DNA of 53,972 nt from Xanthobacteraceae bacterium (GCA_030037645.1 JASHQI010000101.1:1-53972), one strand, 5' to 3'; positions 18,891 through 29,226 are shown, counted from the stretch's first letter. The notes: a model not told the origin generated them from the letters alone. A program made the numbers and translations.

Positions 18891-19126
18891 AGTTTTAATC
18901 CCGCTCGGCACGTTCTTCGCGGAAGCCGTTGAAAATCACGCTCGTGCCTGGATTAGCGATGTGCAAGCGAGCATAGTCGCCTATCAACATTGCGCATCCC
19001 TTGCATTCGGCAAGGCGCGTCAAGTGCGATTGGAGTGAAGGTTGATGCTTTGTTAACATTGCCTTGGCTTTAGCGATGGGGCGCCCATCTAACCCTCATA
19101 CATTTACCTTCGCCGGAGATTATGTG

Positions 19127-19786
19127 ATGGACAAAGTGGTTAATTCTAAACGCTCGCGCACGAAATCGGCCGGATCGAGCCTGGTCAACAGGCCCTCACG
19201 CGCCGAGGCGGAGGCTGCCGTGCGGACGTTGATCCGCTGGGCCGGCGATGATCCTGACCGCGAAGGCTTGCGCGCCACGCCAATGCGCGTTGTCCGCGCC
19301 TATGAAGAATGGTTCGCGGGCTACAACGATGATCCGCGCGAATATCTTAAGCGCACGTTCGAGGAGACCGGCGGCTACGACGAGGTCGTGGTGCTGCGCG
19401 ATATCCGTTTCGAATCACATTGCGAGCACCACATCGCCCCGATCATCGGACGCGTGCATGTCGGCTACCTGCCGCGCAACCGTGTGGTCGGAATATCCAA
19501 GCTGGCGCGGCTGGTCGAAGTCTATGCGCGGCGGCTGCAGATCCAGGAAAAGATGACGGCCGAAATCGCCGCATGTTTGGATGCCGTGCTCAAGCCGCAC
19601 GGCGTCGCGGTCGTCACTGAAGCTACCCATCAGTGCATGACAACTCGCGGGGTGCACAAGACGGGCGTGACCATGGTGACGAGCCGAATGCTCGGGGTAT
19701 TTCGCGACCACGCCGAGACGCGACAGGAATTTTTGTCCGCGATTGGGATGCGCGGCGCGATTCACGTGGCCAACGGGTCCGCATAA
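19127..19786 (+). CDS. folE: GTP cyclohydrolase I
   Basis: Converts GTP to 7,8-dihydroneopterin triphosphate, entry to folate synthesis. Zinc ligands are Cys99 and His102 (ESHCEHH) and Cys170 ([11 protein letters not shown]), with the E. coli 71-residue spacing, plus [21 protein letters not shown]. The ATG at 19127 has GGAG 8 bases upstream; the open frame begins at 19064. The basic N-terminal 20 residues are probably flexible. 219 aa. Confidence 0.96.
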   Translation: MDKVVNSKRSRTKSAGSSLVNRPSRAEAEAAVRTLIRWAGDDPDREGLRATPMRVVRAYEEWFAGYNDDPREYLKRTFEETGGYDEVVVLRDIRFESHCEHHIAPIIGRVHVGYLPRNRVVGISKLARLVEVYARRLQIQEKMTAEIAACLDAVLKPHGVAVVTEATHQCMTTRGVHKTGVTMVTSRMLGVFRDHAETRQEFLSAIGMRGAIHVANGSA

Positions 19787-19789
19787 AGT

Positions 19790-20602
19790 TTAGGAGGGCT
19801 TCGGCTCGTTGACCTTGATGTGCGGCAGGCACTTGTCGTCTTTGTGGATGGCCAGAAAATTGGTCCCGAAAGCGTGTACTAAGTAGCGGCCGATTTCGAG
19901 CCGTGCGCGCAATTTGTCTTTATCAGTTTTGGCCGTCTCCACCAGCAGAATAGGTCGATGACGATCGATGCATTTGACGGCGCCTGTCAGGGCCTCAATC
20001 TCCATTCCCACAACATCCATTTTTATCAGATCGAGCCGGTTGAAATTAAACGAATCGAGGTTGAGTGCCCGCACGTCGACCATCTTCGTTTCGGAATAGT
20101 CGATCTCCTGGCCAATAAATTCCATACCGTCCCGCTTCCGGAGTTCCAAGTGGCCAAAGCTTGTGTGCGCAAAATAGTTAGGTGACGGCATTTTCAGTAG
20201 GCCGGACTGATTCGTCACTGCGGCGTGGATGGCGCGGGCGTTAAAGCAGTTATTGATCGCAATATTGCCGGCAAGCGCATAATAGATGCGTTCCTGGGCT
20301 TCGATGGCCAGCACGACGCCCCAACCGGTCATGTGCTTTGCCCATTCGATGGCATGAACGCCGATATTGGCGCCGCAATCGACGGCAATAACGCCGTCGC
20401 CGTAGTGCTTGCGACGCAGGTCGAGAAGGGTGAGCAGCAGATTGACCTCGCCCGGCTCGTAGGCGGTCCTTTCCAAAAGTTGGAAACCGACGCCGTATCC
20501 TGCGTTGGGTTGTGGGATATGCTGATCGAACCGGTTCACGATGAGCGTGCCCTGATCGGTTGCGACCGTGATGAAAGCGATTTTGCGGGGCGGGTTTGGC
20601 AT
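19790..20602 (-). CDS. FkbM-family SAM-dependent methyltransferase
   Basis: The SAM-binding core is visible: VIAVDCGANIGVHAIEWAKHM (motif I, DCGANIG), VLAIEAQERIYYALAGNIAINN and LDLIKMDVVGMEIEALTGA, the FkbM motif with I-K-M-D-V. Such enzymes O-methylate sugars or small metabolites, often in surface-polysaccharide loci. Base use looks clearly less GC-rich than the flanking folE and comM, which could mean later acquisition; I did not measure it. It is convergent with folE and 3 bases away. The 223-base gap to comM holds no gene I can see. Confidence 0.85.
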   Translation of the reverse strand: MPNPPRKIAFITVATDQGTLIVNRFDQHIPQPNAGYGVGFQLLERTAYEPGEVNLLLTLLDLRRKHYGDGVIAVDCGANIGVHAIEWAKHMTGWGVVLAIEAQERIYYALAGNIAINNCFNARAIHAAVTNQSGLLKMPSPNYFAHTSFGHLELRKRDGMEFIGQEIDYSETKMVDVRALNLDSFNFNRLDLIKMDVVGMEIEALTGAVKCIDRHRPILLVETAKTDKDKLRARLEIGRYLVHAFGTNFLAIHKDDKCLPHIKVNEPKPS

Positions 20603-20825
20603 GGCTCGAAATGATATAAATTCTAGGCGCTAAGCCAGAGGCCGCGCACGCTTGCAACGAATGGCGTGATGCTCATGCCCGCAATACCGTCACCATTCCG
20701 GGCTGCGAATCAAGGGCACGAATGAACGGATGGCAGAGCCAGCCATGTTGCGGCGTGCCAACCGAGCCAATAACGAGTTGTGACGGGCGAATACTCGCAG
20801 GATGCCACGCCGACGCGGTGGATAT

Positions 20826-22364
20826 TCACGCCGCGCGGCGCACCTCGTCGGCGAGAGCACGATAGGACAAAGCCTCGGCGATATGCACGCGGCCCACTTT
20901 TTCTATGCCGTCAAGGTCCGCGAGCGTGCGTGCAACGCGCAGCACGCGATGATAGCCGCGCGCCGAAAGCCGCATGGCATCGGCAGCGTCGCGAATCAGA
21001 GAGAGCCCACTCGCATCCGGCCGCGCCACATCCTCCAGCACCGCGCCGGAAACCGCTGCGTTGCTACGCAGATGCGACAGCCCGATGGACGCGTAGCGTG
21101 CGGCCTGTCGCTCGCGGGCAAGCGCGACGCGCTCGGCGACTTCCCGGCTGCCTTCGGCTGGCGGTGGCAAAATGAGGTCGGCGGCGGTCACCGCGGGGAC
21201 CTCGATATGCAGATCAATGCGGTCGATGAGCGGACCGGAAATCCGCGCCTGGTAATCGGCGGCGCAGCGGCCATTAGGCCCGCGGCGGCAGGCGTAGCCG
21301 GGCTCACTCGCCCGCCCGCAGCGGCACGGATTCATGGCGGCGACCAACATGAAGCGAGCCGGATAGGTAACACGATGATTGACGCGCGCGATTGAGACCT
21401 CGCCTGTTTCGAGCGGCTGGCGCAGCGAATCGAGGACCTGTGGTTGAAATTCAGGCAGCTCGTCTAGAAAGAGCACGCCATGATGCGCAAGCGAGACTTC
21501 GCCCGGTCGTGCGTGCAGGCCGCCGCCGACCAGCGCCGGCATGCTGGCGGAGTGGTGGGGTGCACGAAACGGCCGCCGATTGGTGAGCGCGCCACCTTCG
21601 ATCTCGCCAGCGACCGAAGCAACCATCGAGACTTCGAGCAGTTCGGCGGGTGCAAGCGGCGGGAGAATTGAAGGTAGGCGCGCGGCCAGCATCGATTTAC
21701 CGGCGCCAGGCGGCCCGACCATCAACAGATTATGGCCTCCCGCCGCGGCTATTTCGAGCGCGCGCTTGGCGCTTTCCTGGCCCTTGATGTCGGCGAGATC
21801 GAGTGCCGGCCCCTCCGTCTCGAGGATTTTCGGCTGTGGTCGGGACAGCACCTGGGTGCCTTTGAAATGGTTGGCGAGTTGAACGAGCGAGGATGCGGCT
21901 ATGATCTCGATCTCCGGGCTTGCCCACGCTGCTTCCGGCCCACAGGCAGACGGACACATCAAGCCTTCGCCACGCGCGTTGGCACCAATAGCGGCCGGTA
22001 GTACACCGGCAACTGGAGCGATCGAGCCGTCGAGTCCCAGTTCGCCGAGCACAGTGAAGCCCGCGAGCGCGTCATGGGGGATGGCACCGATCGCGGCCAT
22101 CAGCCCCAGCGCGATCGGGAGATCGTAATGGCTGCCCTCCTTGGGCAAGTCAGCAGGCGCGAGGTTGATGGTGATACGGCGCGCGGGGAGTGCAAGCCCG
22201 GAGGCAATCAAGGCCGAACGGACGCGCTCGCGGGCCTCCGAGACCGCCTTGTCGGGCAGGCCAACGATGGTGAAGGCCGGCATCCCCGGTGCTACCTGGA
22301 CTTGCACGTCGACCGGCCGGACTTCGATGCCCTCGAACGCTACCGTGGAGACGCGCTGGACCAT
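20826..22364 (-). CDS. comM: YifB/ComM-family Mg-chelatase-like AAA+ ATPase
   Basis: In Vibrio and Haemophilus ComM is a helicase promoting branch migration during natural transformation; the family also occurs in species not known to be competent. The N-terminal ChlI-like domain (residues 1-170) includes GLPDKAVSEARERVRSAL. Walker A is GPPGAGKS at 217-224, with RPFRAPHHSAS, Walker B HHGVLFLDELPEF, and a zinc-like CRCG...C...C cluster in the MNPCRCG region. The C-terminal domain ends with ALSYRALADE. Length 512 aa is normal. It lies downstream of gshB in the same direction. Confidence 0.94.
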   Translation of the reverse strand: MVQRVSTVAFEGIEVRPVDVQVQVAPGMPAFTIVGLPDKAVSEARERVRSALIASGLALPARRITINLAPADLPKEGSHYDLPIALGLMAAIGAIPHDALAGFTVLGELGLDGSIAPVAGVLPAAIGANARGEGLMCPSACGPEAAWASPEIEIIAASSLVQLANHFKGTQVLSRPQPKILETEGPALDLADIKGQESAKRALEIAAAGGHNLLMVGPPGAGKSMLAARLPSILPPLAPAELLEVSMVASVAGEIEGGALTNRRPFRAPHHSASMPALVGGGLHARPGEVSLAHHGVLFLDELPEFQPQVLDSLRQPLETGEVSIARVNHRVTYPARFMLVAAMNPCRCGRASEPGYACRRGPNGRCAADYQARISGPLIDRIDLHIEVPAVTAADLILPPPAEGSREVAERVALARERQAARYASIGLSHLRSNAAVSGAVLEDVARPDASGLSLIRDAADAMRLSARGYHRVLRVARTLADLDGIEKVGRVHIAEALSYRALADEVRRAA

Positions 22365-22475
22365 GATTACCCCGCCCTGCCAAGAAGACTACCGGAATCG
22401 GGCCAAATGCGCAAGAACAATCCATGAACAGCCTGCCAGCCCGCCCGCGAGGGCAGCGGGAAGCTTTGGGCCGCA

Positions 22476-23423
22476 CTAACCAGCGGCCCGCTTTGCCTCG
22501 ATCTTGTCCCAAATTAACGCCGCGATATCGGGACCGCCGAAATTCTTCACTGCACGAATGCCGGTGGGTGAGGTGACGTTGATCTCGGTGAGGAAGCCGT
22601 CGATGACGTCGATGCCGACAAACAACAGGTTGTGGGCGCGCAAGGCCGGTCCGAGGCGGGCGCAAATCTCGCGCTCGCGCGGGGTGAGATCGGTCGCCGC
22701 CGGCGTGCCGCCGCGCACCATGTTGGCGCGCAGATCGTCAACGGCAGGGACGCGGTTGACCGCGCCGGCGAACTCACCGTCAACCAGGATAATACGCTTG
22801 TCGCCCTCCCTCACCGCGGGCAGGAATTTTTGCACCACCCACGGCTCGCGGAACATGTGCGCGAACAAATCATACAGCGAGCCGAAATTGAGGTCGTCGC
22901 GCGAAAGCCGAAAAACCGCCTGACCGCCGAGGCCGTAGAGCGGCTTCATGACGATGTCGCCGTGCTCGGCACGAAACGCCTTGATGGCGTCGAGGTCGCG
23001 CGTGACAATCGTCGGCGGCATCAGATCGGGAAATTCCATGACGAAAACCTTTTCCGGCGCATTGCGCACGTGCGCTGGATCATTAACGACAAGGGTCTTC
23101 GGATGAATGCGATCGAGCAGGTGGGTGCTGGTGATATAAGCGAGATCGAAGGGCGGGTCCTGGCGGAGCAGCACGACGTCGAAGGACGAAAGATCGGCCT
23201 GTCGCGGCTCGCCAAGCGTGAAGTAATCGCCGACGATGTCGCGCACTACGAGCGATTGCACCGCGGCCGATACCCTGCCGTCGCGGAGCACCAGCCGGTC
23301 GGGTGTATAATAGGCCAGCGGATAGGCGCGGGCCTGTGCTTCGAGCAGCAGTGCGAAGGTCGAATCACCGCGAATATTAATTCGCTCGATCGGATCCATC
23401 TGCACGGCAACACTTAAGCGCAT
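22476..23423 (-). CDS. gshB: Glutathione synthetase
   Basis: ATP-grasp ligase joining gamma-glutamylcysteine and glycine. Recognisable segments are [26 protein letters not shown] at the N-terminus, [32 protein letters not shown] (ATP-grasp glycine-rich loop), VVQKFLP and NVTSPTGIR near the C-terminus. The frame opens at 23489, but the ATG at 23423 matches the family start and gives 315 aa. It lies 111 bases upstream of comM on the same strand. Confidence 0.95.
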   Translation of the reverse strand: MRLSVAVQMDPIERINIRGDSTFALLLEAQARAYPLAYYTPDRLVLRDGRVSAAVQSLVVRDIVGDYFTLGEPRQADLSSFDVVLLRQDPPFDLAYITSTHLLDRIHPKTLVVNDPAHVRNAPEKVFVMEFPDLMPPTIVTRDLDAIKAFRAEHGDIVMKPLYGLGGQAVFRLSRDDLNFGSLYDLFAHMFREPWVVQKFLPAVREGDKRIILVDGEFAGAVNRVPAVDDLRANMVRGGTPAATDLTPREREICARLGPALRAHNLLFVGIDVIDGFLTEINVTSPTGIRAVKNFGGPDIAALIWDKIEAKRAAG

Positions 23424-23531
23424 GAGCAAGCCGTCGGGCAGGTTATGAATTGAGTTGTTCGACGAGATTTCATTAAAGCCGAACGACACATTGGCGACAG
23501 ATTGGAGTTTCGTAAATCCCAGTTTGACGGA

Positions 23532-25676
23532 CTATCGTAGATCACGCGACACCGTAGAAACAGGCCGGTTGCGGCCGGCATCCCTTATCGCGTCGTGCGA
23601 AGTCTCCATGATTTGCAAAGGTGCGATCGGTGAGATGCCCGCAACTGGTGAATGCCCGACGCGTCTGGCACCATGGTGGATTGAAGCCGATCTGCGCCAT
23701 CCCTTCAAACGCGAAGTCTTCGCCTGCCCATGCTCGGTCTTCTCCCAGCGCTGCGGAGTCAACAAAAGCTGGAAGAGCGCGCGCCATGCGGCAAGTGACA
23801 GCAGGAACCAGTACGGCGGAGTGAGTATCAGAACCCACGCTTGACGCAAAAGTCCGCGCCGGCGCAGTCCGATAGCATCAAGGATCATCGTGGAGACATA
23901 GCCCGACAACAGTGTGGCGGCAAAGATGGGCATCGCCTGGCTTGCAGTTGCAAGTGTCCAGGGATCTCGCGAAGCAAGCAGAGCATAGCCGAGGCCTGCC
24001 ATGAAAGCGGGATGAATCAGGGCCGCCAACACATTGGCTGCGAGGAAGAGTTGAAAAGCTGCCGCGCCAGCCGGCCCGAGTTCGTGCGTCAACCGCACAG
24101 GTCGACGCATGTGCACGAACCAAGTCTGCATCCAGCCCTTGTACCAACGCGTGCGTTGTTTGAGCCAGGGCAAAAAGCGGGCCGGCGCTTCTTCATAAGT
24201 TGCCGACGACAACACCGCCGATCGAAAGCCGAGGCGATAGAGTCTAATGCCCAGATCGGCATCCTCGGTGACGTTGAAGGGATCCCAACCGCCGACTTGG
24301 CGCAGCGCCGAAGTGCGGAAGTGATTGGAGGAACCGCCGAGCGGAAAAGGCAGTTGCAACGCCGCCAGCCCGGGCAGGAAAGCGTCGAACTGCCCCGCAT
24401 AGTCGGCCGTGAACATGCGCGAAAGCCAGTTATCGGCTGTGTTGTCGATGGTAAGGCTCGCTTGCACACAGGCGAGGCGTTCGTCGGCAGTCGTGAATGC
24501 GGCAACGGCGCGGCGGAGCTGATCGGGCTCCGGCACGTCTTCGGCATCGTAGACAGCCGTGTACGCACCTCGAGCAAAGGGGAGCGCAACGTTAAGCGCC
24601 TTCGGTTTGGTGCGCGGGCCAATCGGCGGCGCTGTTATGATCTCAAAGGGCGCGCCGAGGTCCAGACGGGCGAGGGCATGTCTTGTCTCCTGATCCTCGG
24701 CTTCGAGGACAAACTTCACGTCCAGTTTCTCAGGCGGATAGTCTAATGCACGGATAGCGGCAACCAAGTCTCCGACCACGGCTGCCTCACGGTAGAGGGC
24801 ACAGATGATGGTGTAGATTGGAAGTCTGTCGTCATCGATTTGAAACGCTTGGCTCGGTGTCCGGGACGTGAACAGTCCGGTCGACATGCGCAGCACCGCC
24901 GCGGCCAGAAAGACGAGACACAATATCGTACTCAACGACTCGATCGTTTGGACGGGAAGCATTGCGAGATAGCAAACCGCAAGAGTCATCAATGCTATGG
25001 TGGCGACGCTCCGCCAGCCCTGGGCGCGTGGAGCATTCGACATAAGGGGACGGGCAAGCCGAAGTCCATCGGCGGCTCGCCGTCCGAGCGCACGATCGGT
25101 ATGCCGTGCAACGAAACGCCGGAGCTGTTCGGACGACGTCAGTCGGAATGTCTTCAGCCATGCCTGACGCGGTTCTCTGGGATCGGCCAGGCGACGGGCC
25201 GTAAGGCAGCGTGGAGCGATGATCCAAACAATTTCGCGGCCGTTGTGCAGCGGCAGCAATCCCACAGCTCCCGCCTGGATCAGCTCGTCGTCGTCGAGTG
25301 GACAAGCCGCACGCGAGACTCGATCGAGCGGCTGGTAGGTCGTCCCCAAGGACGTCGCAAGGGCGGTCAGGTAGGCTTCCTCGGTAATGGCGTCGGCGCA
25401 AATGAGGACGCGCTCTGCGCCCTCTCCAATCGATTGCGCGCGCCGTTCCGCGGCAGCGATCACGCGGCTGGGCAATAGACCGCGAATACAATCGATTTCC
25501 GGGCAACGCGGCGGGCTTAAGTTTGGCACTGCCGTCCGGCGGGCGTAGAAGGTCGGCGCCCGCGACGGTCCGTCGTCGCGCCTCTCTTGTATTATCGAGC
25601 GGCGACGGACCGCCCTGCTAACGCCACCAAACGCCACCGCCGGCCCCTCGACGCAACGAAAAGCGCTTCTCCTCAC
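23532..25676 (-). CDS. Membrane GT2 glycosyltransferase with N-terminal MshEN-like domain
   Basis: A processive-type family 2 glycosyltransferase. About residues 60-180 resemble the MshEN / type II secretion E N-terminal domain seen in NfrB-like proteins. Two membrane spans follow (about 225-265), then the catalytic domain with YTIICALYREAAVV, DAED, NVTEDADLG and the QRTRWYKGW (Q-x-x-R-W) acceptor motif, and four or so C-terminal spans. It probably exports or polymerises a surface glycan. The MshEN part lacks a clear R-L-G-x-x-L start, so c-di-GMP binding is doubtful. The GTG at 25676 is uncertain; a later start within the first 50 residues is possible. Confidence 0.85.
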   Translation of the reverse strand: MRRSAFRCVEGPAVAFGGVSRAVRRRSIIQERRDDGPSRAPTFYARRTAVPNLSPPRCPEIDCIRGLLPSRVIAAAERRAQSIGEGAERVLICADAITEEAYLTALATSLGTTYQPLDRVSRAACPLDDDELIQAGAVGLLPLHNGREIVWIIAPRCLTARRLADPREPRQAWLKTFRLTSSEQLRRFVARHTDRALGRRAADGLRLARPLMSNAPRAQGWRSVATIALMTLAVCYLAMLPVQTIESLSTILCLVFLAAAVLRMSTGLFTSRTPSQAFQIDDDRLPIYTIICALYREAAVVGDLVAAIRALDYPPEKLDVKFVLEAEDQETRHALARLDLGAPFEIITAPPIGPRTKPKALNVALPFARGAYTAVYDAEDVPEPDQLRRAVAAFTTADERLACVQASLTIDNTADNWLSRMFTADYAGQFDAFLPGLAALQLPFPLGGSSNHFRTSALRQVGGWDPFNVTEDADLGIRLYRLGFRSAVLSSATYEEAPARFLPWLKQRTRWYKGWMQTWFVHMRRPVRLTHELGPAGAAAFQLFLAANVLAALIHPAFMAGLGYALLASRDPWTLATASQAMPIFAATLLSGYVSTMILDAIGLRRRGLLRQAWVLILTPPYWFLLSLAAWRALFQLLLTPQRWEKTEHGQAKTSRLKGWRRSASIHHGARRVGHSPVAGISPIAPLQIMETSHDAIRDAGRNRPVSTVSRDLR

Positions 25677-25724
25677 CTCGACTTTTCGCCCCGCCCCAGG
25701 TAAGCGGCGAGCCGAGGCACCTTA

Positions 25725-25792
25725 GTGTCCCGATTCCGAAGTTCGTAAGAATATGCGGCACTCTTTTGCGAACTTCGGGATCAGCGGGACAC
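25725..25792. repeat. Palindromic repeat element A
   Basis: An imperfect inverted repeat: GTGTCCCG (25725-25732) with CGGGACAC (25785-25792) outside, and CCGAAGTTCG (25736-25745) with CGAACTTCGG (25769-25778) inside, around a 23-base loop containing CACTCTTTTGCG. It lies in the 236-base gap between divergent genes. It shares its loop core with element B. Confidence 0.75.
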
Positions 25793-25808
25793 CAGTAACA
25801 TTCCGAGT

Positions 25809-25885
25809 CTAGTGTGGTTCTTGGATTTGAAGTTCCTACACTCATTTGCGGGCTAATCTTAGGAACTTTAAATCCAGCACTCTAG
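25809..25885. repeat. Palindromic repeat element B, related to A
   Basis: The arms GGATTTGAAGTTCCTA (25823-25838) and TAGGAACTTTAAATCC (25860-25875) pair with one G-T mismatch; CTAG ends mark both borders (25809-25812 and 25882-25885). The loop holds CACTCATTTGCG, one base different from the loop core of element A, in the same relative place. The two look like diverged members of one dispersed repeat family, probably non-autonomous. B ends 27 bases before the next gene's ATG. Confidence 0.75.
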
Positions 25886-25912
25886 CCTCAAGATCGCCGC
25901 AGATCGTTACCT

Positions 25913-26818
25913 ATGCAGTGTGGAATGGCAATATCCCGCAAACGCCTCGTCGGTATCCTCTGGCCGCTCATTTGGATCGCGGGGATCATGCTTTGGGTTT
26001 TCGTTGGCGCATCTCCCATGGTGGCGGCCGAGGACGGGGTCATTTTGCCGCGGGAGGCCGTGGTCCCCGGGTTTTGGGACCCACGTCGGCGACCCGAGCG
26101 GCCTGACCTTTCCCGCATCCAGACCATCCGGTTTCTCACCGATCTGGATTATCCGCCATTCGACTATGCCGGACCGGATGGCAATCCAGCCGGATTCAAC
26201 GTGGATCTGGCGCGGCATCTTTGCGATGAGATCAAGGCCACCTGCACCATCCAAGCGCGCCGTTTCGACACGCTACTCGATGCACTGGACGACAATCGCG
26301 GCGACGCCGTGATCGCCTCGATCGCTTCGACAGTGGCGACGCGCCAGCACGCCGATTTTACCGATCCGTACTACCGCTCCCCAGCGCGTTTCGTGGCTCG
26401 CGTCGATAGCCCGATCCATGATGTGCTGCCGGAACTGGTCGAGGGAAAGAAAATCGCCGTCATCGCCGGCACGGCGCACGAGGCCTACCTCAAGGAGATG
26501 TTCACCGAGGCCCAACTGCTGCCTTATCCAAATGCCGAGGCAGCGCGTGCGGCGCTTCGCAACAAGGATGCCGACCTTCTGTTTGGCGACGGCATCTCGT
26601 TGGCGTTCTGGCTCAACGGCACGGATTCGGCCGGCTGTTGCGCCTTCCGCGGGGGCCCGTTCCTGGACAGTCGGTTTTTTGGCGAAGGGGTCGGGATAGC
26701 GGTCAAGCCCGGCAATGATCTCCTGCGCCAGGCGCTCAACTGGGCGCTGTTCCGGCAGTGGGAGAAGGGAACCTACACCGATTTGTGGCTGCGTTATTTT
26801 CCGATCAGCCCATTCTGA
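25913..26818 (+). CDS. Family 3 (amino-acid-type) periplasmic solute-binding protein
   Basis: After an N-terminal hydrophobic signal or anchor (LVGILWPLIWIAGIMLWVFVGA) the mature part follows the SBP_bac_3 pattern: IRFLTDLDYPPFDYAGPDGNPAGFNVDLARHLC, TLLDALDDNRGDAVIASIA, DFTDPYYRSPARFV, GKKIAVIAGTAHEAYL and WLRYFPISPF at the C-terminus. Ligands of this family are mostly polar amino acids. No ABC permease or ATPase is next to it. The frame runs to 62 bases before lysK. The start could be 25913 or the ATG at 25925; neither has a good ribosome-binding site. Confidence 0.85.
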   Translation: MQCGMAISRKRLVGILWPLIWIAGIMLWVFVGASPMVAAEDGVILPREAVVPGFWDPRRRPERPDLSRIQTIRFLTDLDYPPFDYAGPDGNPAGFNVDLARHLCDEIKATCTIQARRFDTLLDALDDNRGDAVIASIASTVATRQHADFTDPYYRSPARFVARVDSPIHDVLPELVEGKKIAVIAGTAHEAYLKEMFTEAQLLPYPNAEAARAALRNKDADLLFGDGISLAFWLNGTDSAGCCAFRGGPFLDSRFFGEGVGIAVKPGNDLLRQALNWALFRQWEKGTYTDLWLRYFPISPF

Positions 26819-26880
26819 GCGTTCGAGTTTGACGGGATTTCGCCGGCTTCATACTGTTCGCGCAGCTTAGAGAAGGCCCA

Positions 26881-28521
26881 ATGACGACGGCACAGCTCCA
26901 ATTCGGCTTGTTGCGCGAACTCGCCGAGCAGTCGCGCGCCTGGCCGTTCGAGGAGGCGCGCAAGATCGTTGCTCGACTGAGGCAGAGGCGCAAGGACGCG
27001 GTGATCTTTGAAACCGGCTATGGGCCGTCCGGTTTGCCGCATATTGGTACCTTTGGCGAAGTCGCGCGCACCACCATGGTCCGGCACGCCTTTCGCGTTC
27101 TCACTGACGATAAGATCAAGACCCGGCTGATCGCGTTCTCCGACGACATGGACGCGCTGCGCAAGGTGCCCGACAACATTCCAAATAAGGAGATGGTGGC
27201 ACAGCATCTCGGCAAGCCGCTGACGAAGGTCCCCGATCCGTTCGGCACCCACGGCAGTTTCGCCGAGCATAACAACGCGCGGCTACGCGCCTTTCTCGAC
27301 CAGTTCGGCTTCGATTACGAGTTTATGTCGTCGACGGCGTGCTACACGTCGGGGCGGTTCGACGCAGCACTCATTCAGGTGCTCGAACGCTTCGACGCGG
27401 TTATGGATATCATGCTGCCGTCGCTGCGCGAGGAGCGGGCCGAAACCTATTCACCTTTCCTGCCGATCTCGCCCGCAACGGGAATCGTCTTGCAGGTGCC
27501 GGTCGTTGCGCACGACGCCAAGGCCGGGACCATCACCTATGAAGACTCGGACGGCGGCGGGCGTGTCACGACGCTCGTTACCGGGGGGCGCTGCAAGCTG
27601 CAATGGAAGCCGGACTGGGCCATGCGCTGGGTCGCACTCGACGTCGACTATGAGATGTCCGGCAAGGATTTGATCGATTCGGTTAAGCTGTCCGGCGACA
27701 TCTGCCGCGCGCTCGGCGGCACGCCGCCCGAAGGATTCAATTACGAGCTGTTTCTGGATGAAAACGGCCAGAAAATCTCAAAATCGAAGGGCAACGGGCT
27801 GACTATCGAGGAGTGGTTGCGCTATGCCAGCCCGGAAAGCCTGTCGCTGTTCATGTATCGCGAACCGAAGGCCGCCAAGCGGCTGTACTTCGACGTCATC
27901 CCGCGCCACGTCGACGAATATCTGCAATTCCTCAACGCTTATGAGCGCCAAGGCGCCAAGGAGCAGCTCGGCAATCCGGTCTGGCACATCCACGGCGGCA
28001 CGCCACCCAAGGCCGACAATCCAGTGCCGTTTGCGATGCTGCTGTCGCTTGTCACCGCTTCGAATGCGGAGAACGCCGATACCCTTTGGGGCTTTATCGG
28101 TCGCTATCGGCCGGGCGTCACACGCATCACGCATCCGCACCTTGCCACACTGGTCGACTACGCCATCAACTATTATCGGGATTTTGTGTTGCCGGCAAAA
28201 AGCTTCCGCGAGGCGGACGCCACCGAGCGCGCCGCGTTGACCGATCTGCGCGATGCGCTGTCGCAGTTAAAGCCGGACGCCGCGACGGAAGTGATCCAGG
28301 ACATGGTCTATGAGGTTGGCCGCCGCGAGCCATTCCTCGATAGGAGCGGCAAGATCAAAACCAAGGATGGCAAGCCCGGCGTCTCACTCGAATGGTTCAA
28401 CATGCTTTATCAGGTGCTGCTCGGCCAACAGAAAGGCCCGCGCTTCGGCTCCTTCGTCGCGGCTTACGGTATCCAGAACACGATCGAAATGATTGATGGT
28501 GCGCTTGCTCGATCGGCGTGA
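26881..28521 (+). CDS. lysK: Lysyl-tRNA synthetase, class I
   Basis: The class I (archaeal-type) LysRS, standard in alphaproteobacteria, unlike the class II LysS of enteric bacteria. The HIGH-type motif is PHIG at residues 53-56 ([13 protein letters not shown]) and the KMSKS-type motif is KISKSKG at about 298. [10 protein letters not shown] and a C-terminal helical anticodon-binding part follow. Length 546 aa is typical. Coding is uninterrupted, so it should be the working enzyme. Confidence 0.96.
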   Translation: MTTAQLQFGLLRELAEQSRAWPFEEARKIVARLRQRRKDAVIFETGYGPSGLPHIGTFGEVARTTMVRHAFRVLTDDKIKTRLIAFSDDMDALRKVPDNIPNKEMVAQHLGKPLTKVPDPFGTHGSFAEHNNARLRAFLDQFGFDYEFMSSTACYTSGRFDAALIQVLERFDAVMDIMLPSLREERAETYSPFLPISPATGIVLQVPVVAHDAKAGTITYEDSDGGGRVTTLVTGGRCKLQWKPDWAMRWVALDVDYEMSGKDLIDSVKLSGDICRALGGTPPEGFNYELFLDENGQKISKSKGNGLTIEEWLRYASPESLSLFMYREPKAAKRLYFDVIPRHVDEYLQFLNAYERQGAKEQLGNPVWHIHGGTPPKADNPVPFAMLLSLVTASNAENADTLWGFIGRYRPGVTRITHPHLATLVDYAINYYRDFVLPAKSFREADATERAALTDLRDALSQLKPDAATEVIQDMVYEVGRREPFLDRSGKIKTKDGKPGVSLEWFNMLYQVLLGQQKGPRFGSFVAAYGIQNTIEMIDGALARSA

Positions 28522-28616
28522 TCGTATCGATAAAGCATGATTTCGACGATGCAGGTTCCGGGGGCCTGATCGACGACTAGAAGCTTGGGTCTCGATCAAT
28601 CAAATCCGACAGGGCT

Positions 28617-29216
28617 TCACATATAGCGGCGTAAATCATCGGCCGCCGCCTCGGGCGTTCGATTCAGATTGAAGGGCGCGACGAAATGGCCGTTCTTGTC
28701 CATGAGATAAACGATGGCTGTATGGTCCATTGTGTAGTCGCCATTTTCGAGCGGAACTTTCTTGGCGTAGACCCGGTAGGCCTTGGTTGCCGCGTCGATC
28801 GATGCCTGATCGCCGGTCAAGCCGCGTAGGTGAGGGTCGAAATTGGAGAGATAATCCTTGAGCACCGCCGGGGTATCGCGTTCGGGATCGACGGTGATGA
28901 ACAAAGCGCCAGTACGGTTGGCGCTAGGTCCGAGTTTGCGCAAGACCTGTGAGATTTCGAACAAAGTCGTGGGACAAATGTCGGGGCAGTGGGTAAAGCC
29001 GAAAAACACCAGGAAGGGACGGCCCTTCATATCCTGGTCGCTGAATGGTTTACCGTTCTGGTCCGTGAGATGAAATGGGCCGCCCACGGCGGCAACGGCC
29101 TGCCCAATTGGCGAGGAACGGCCGGTGATGAAGAGAATGGCGCCAAAAAACAGCACGAGGCCCGCGAGGAAGGCGCCAAGCACCAACATCACACGGGAAG
29201 CTTTTGCGTTCACCAT
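28617..29216 (-). CDS. SCO1/SenC-family copper chaperone
   Basis: Periplasmic thioredoxin-fold protein that helps assemble CuA of cytochrome oxidase. There is an N-terminal anchor (about 9-31), the copper-binding Cys77-x3-Cys81 in FTHCPDICPTTL, and His164 in YTMDHTAIVYLMD. The frame is open further upstream, but the ATG at 29216 has GGAG a few bases before it and gives 199 aa, the usual size. Ten bases separate it from the small membrane protein gene upstream. No oxidase genes are in the window. Confidence 0.94.
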   Translation of the reverse strand: MVNAKASRVMLVLGAFLAGLVLFFGAILFITGRSSPIGQAVAAVGGPFHLTDQNGKPFSDQDMKGRPFLVFFGFTHCPDICPTTLFEISQVLRKLGPSANRTGALFITVDPERDTPAVLKDYLSNFDPHLRGLTGDQASIDAATKAYRVYAKKVPLENGDYTMDHTAIVYLMDKNGHFVAPFNLNRTPEAAADDLRRYM

Positions 29217-29226
29217 TCTTCTCCGT

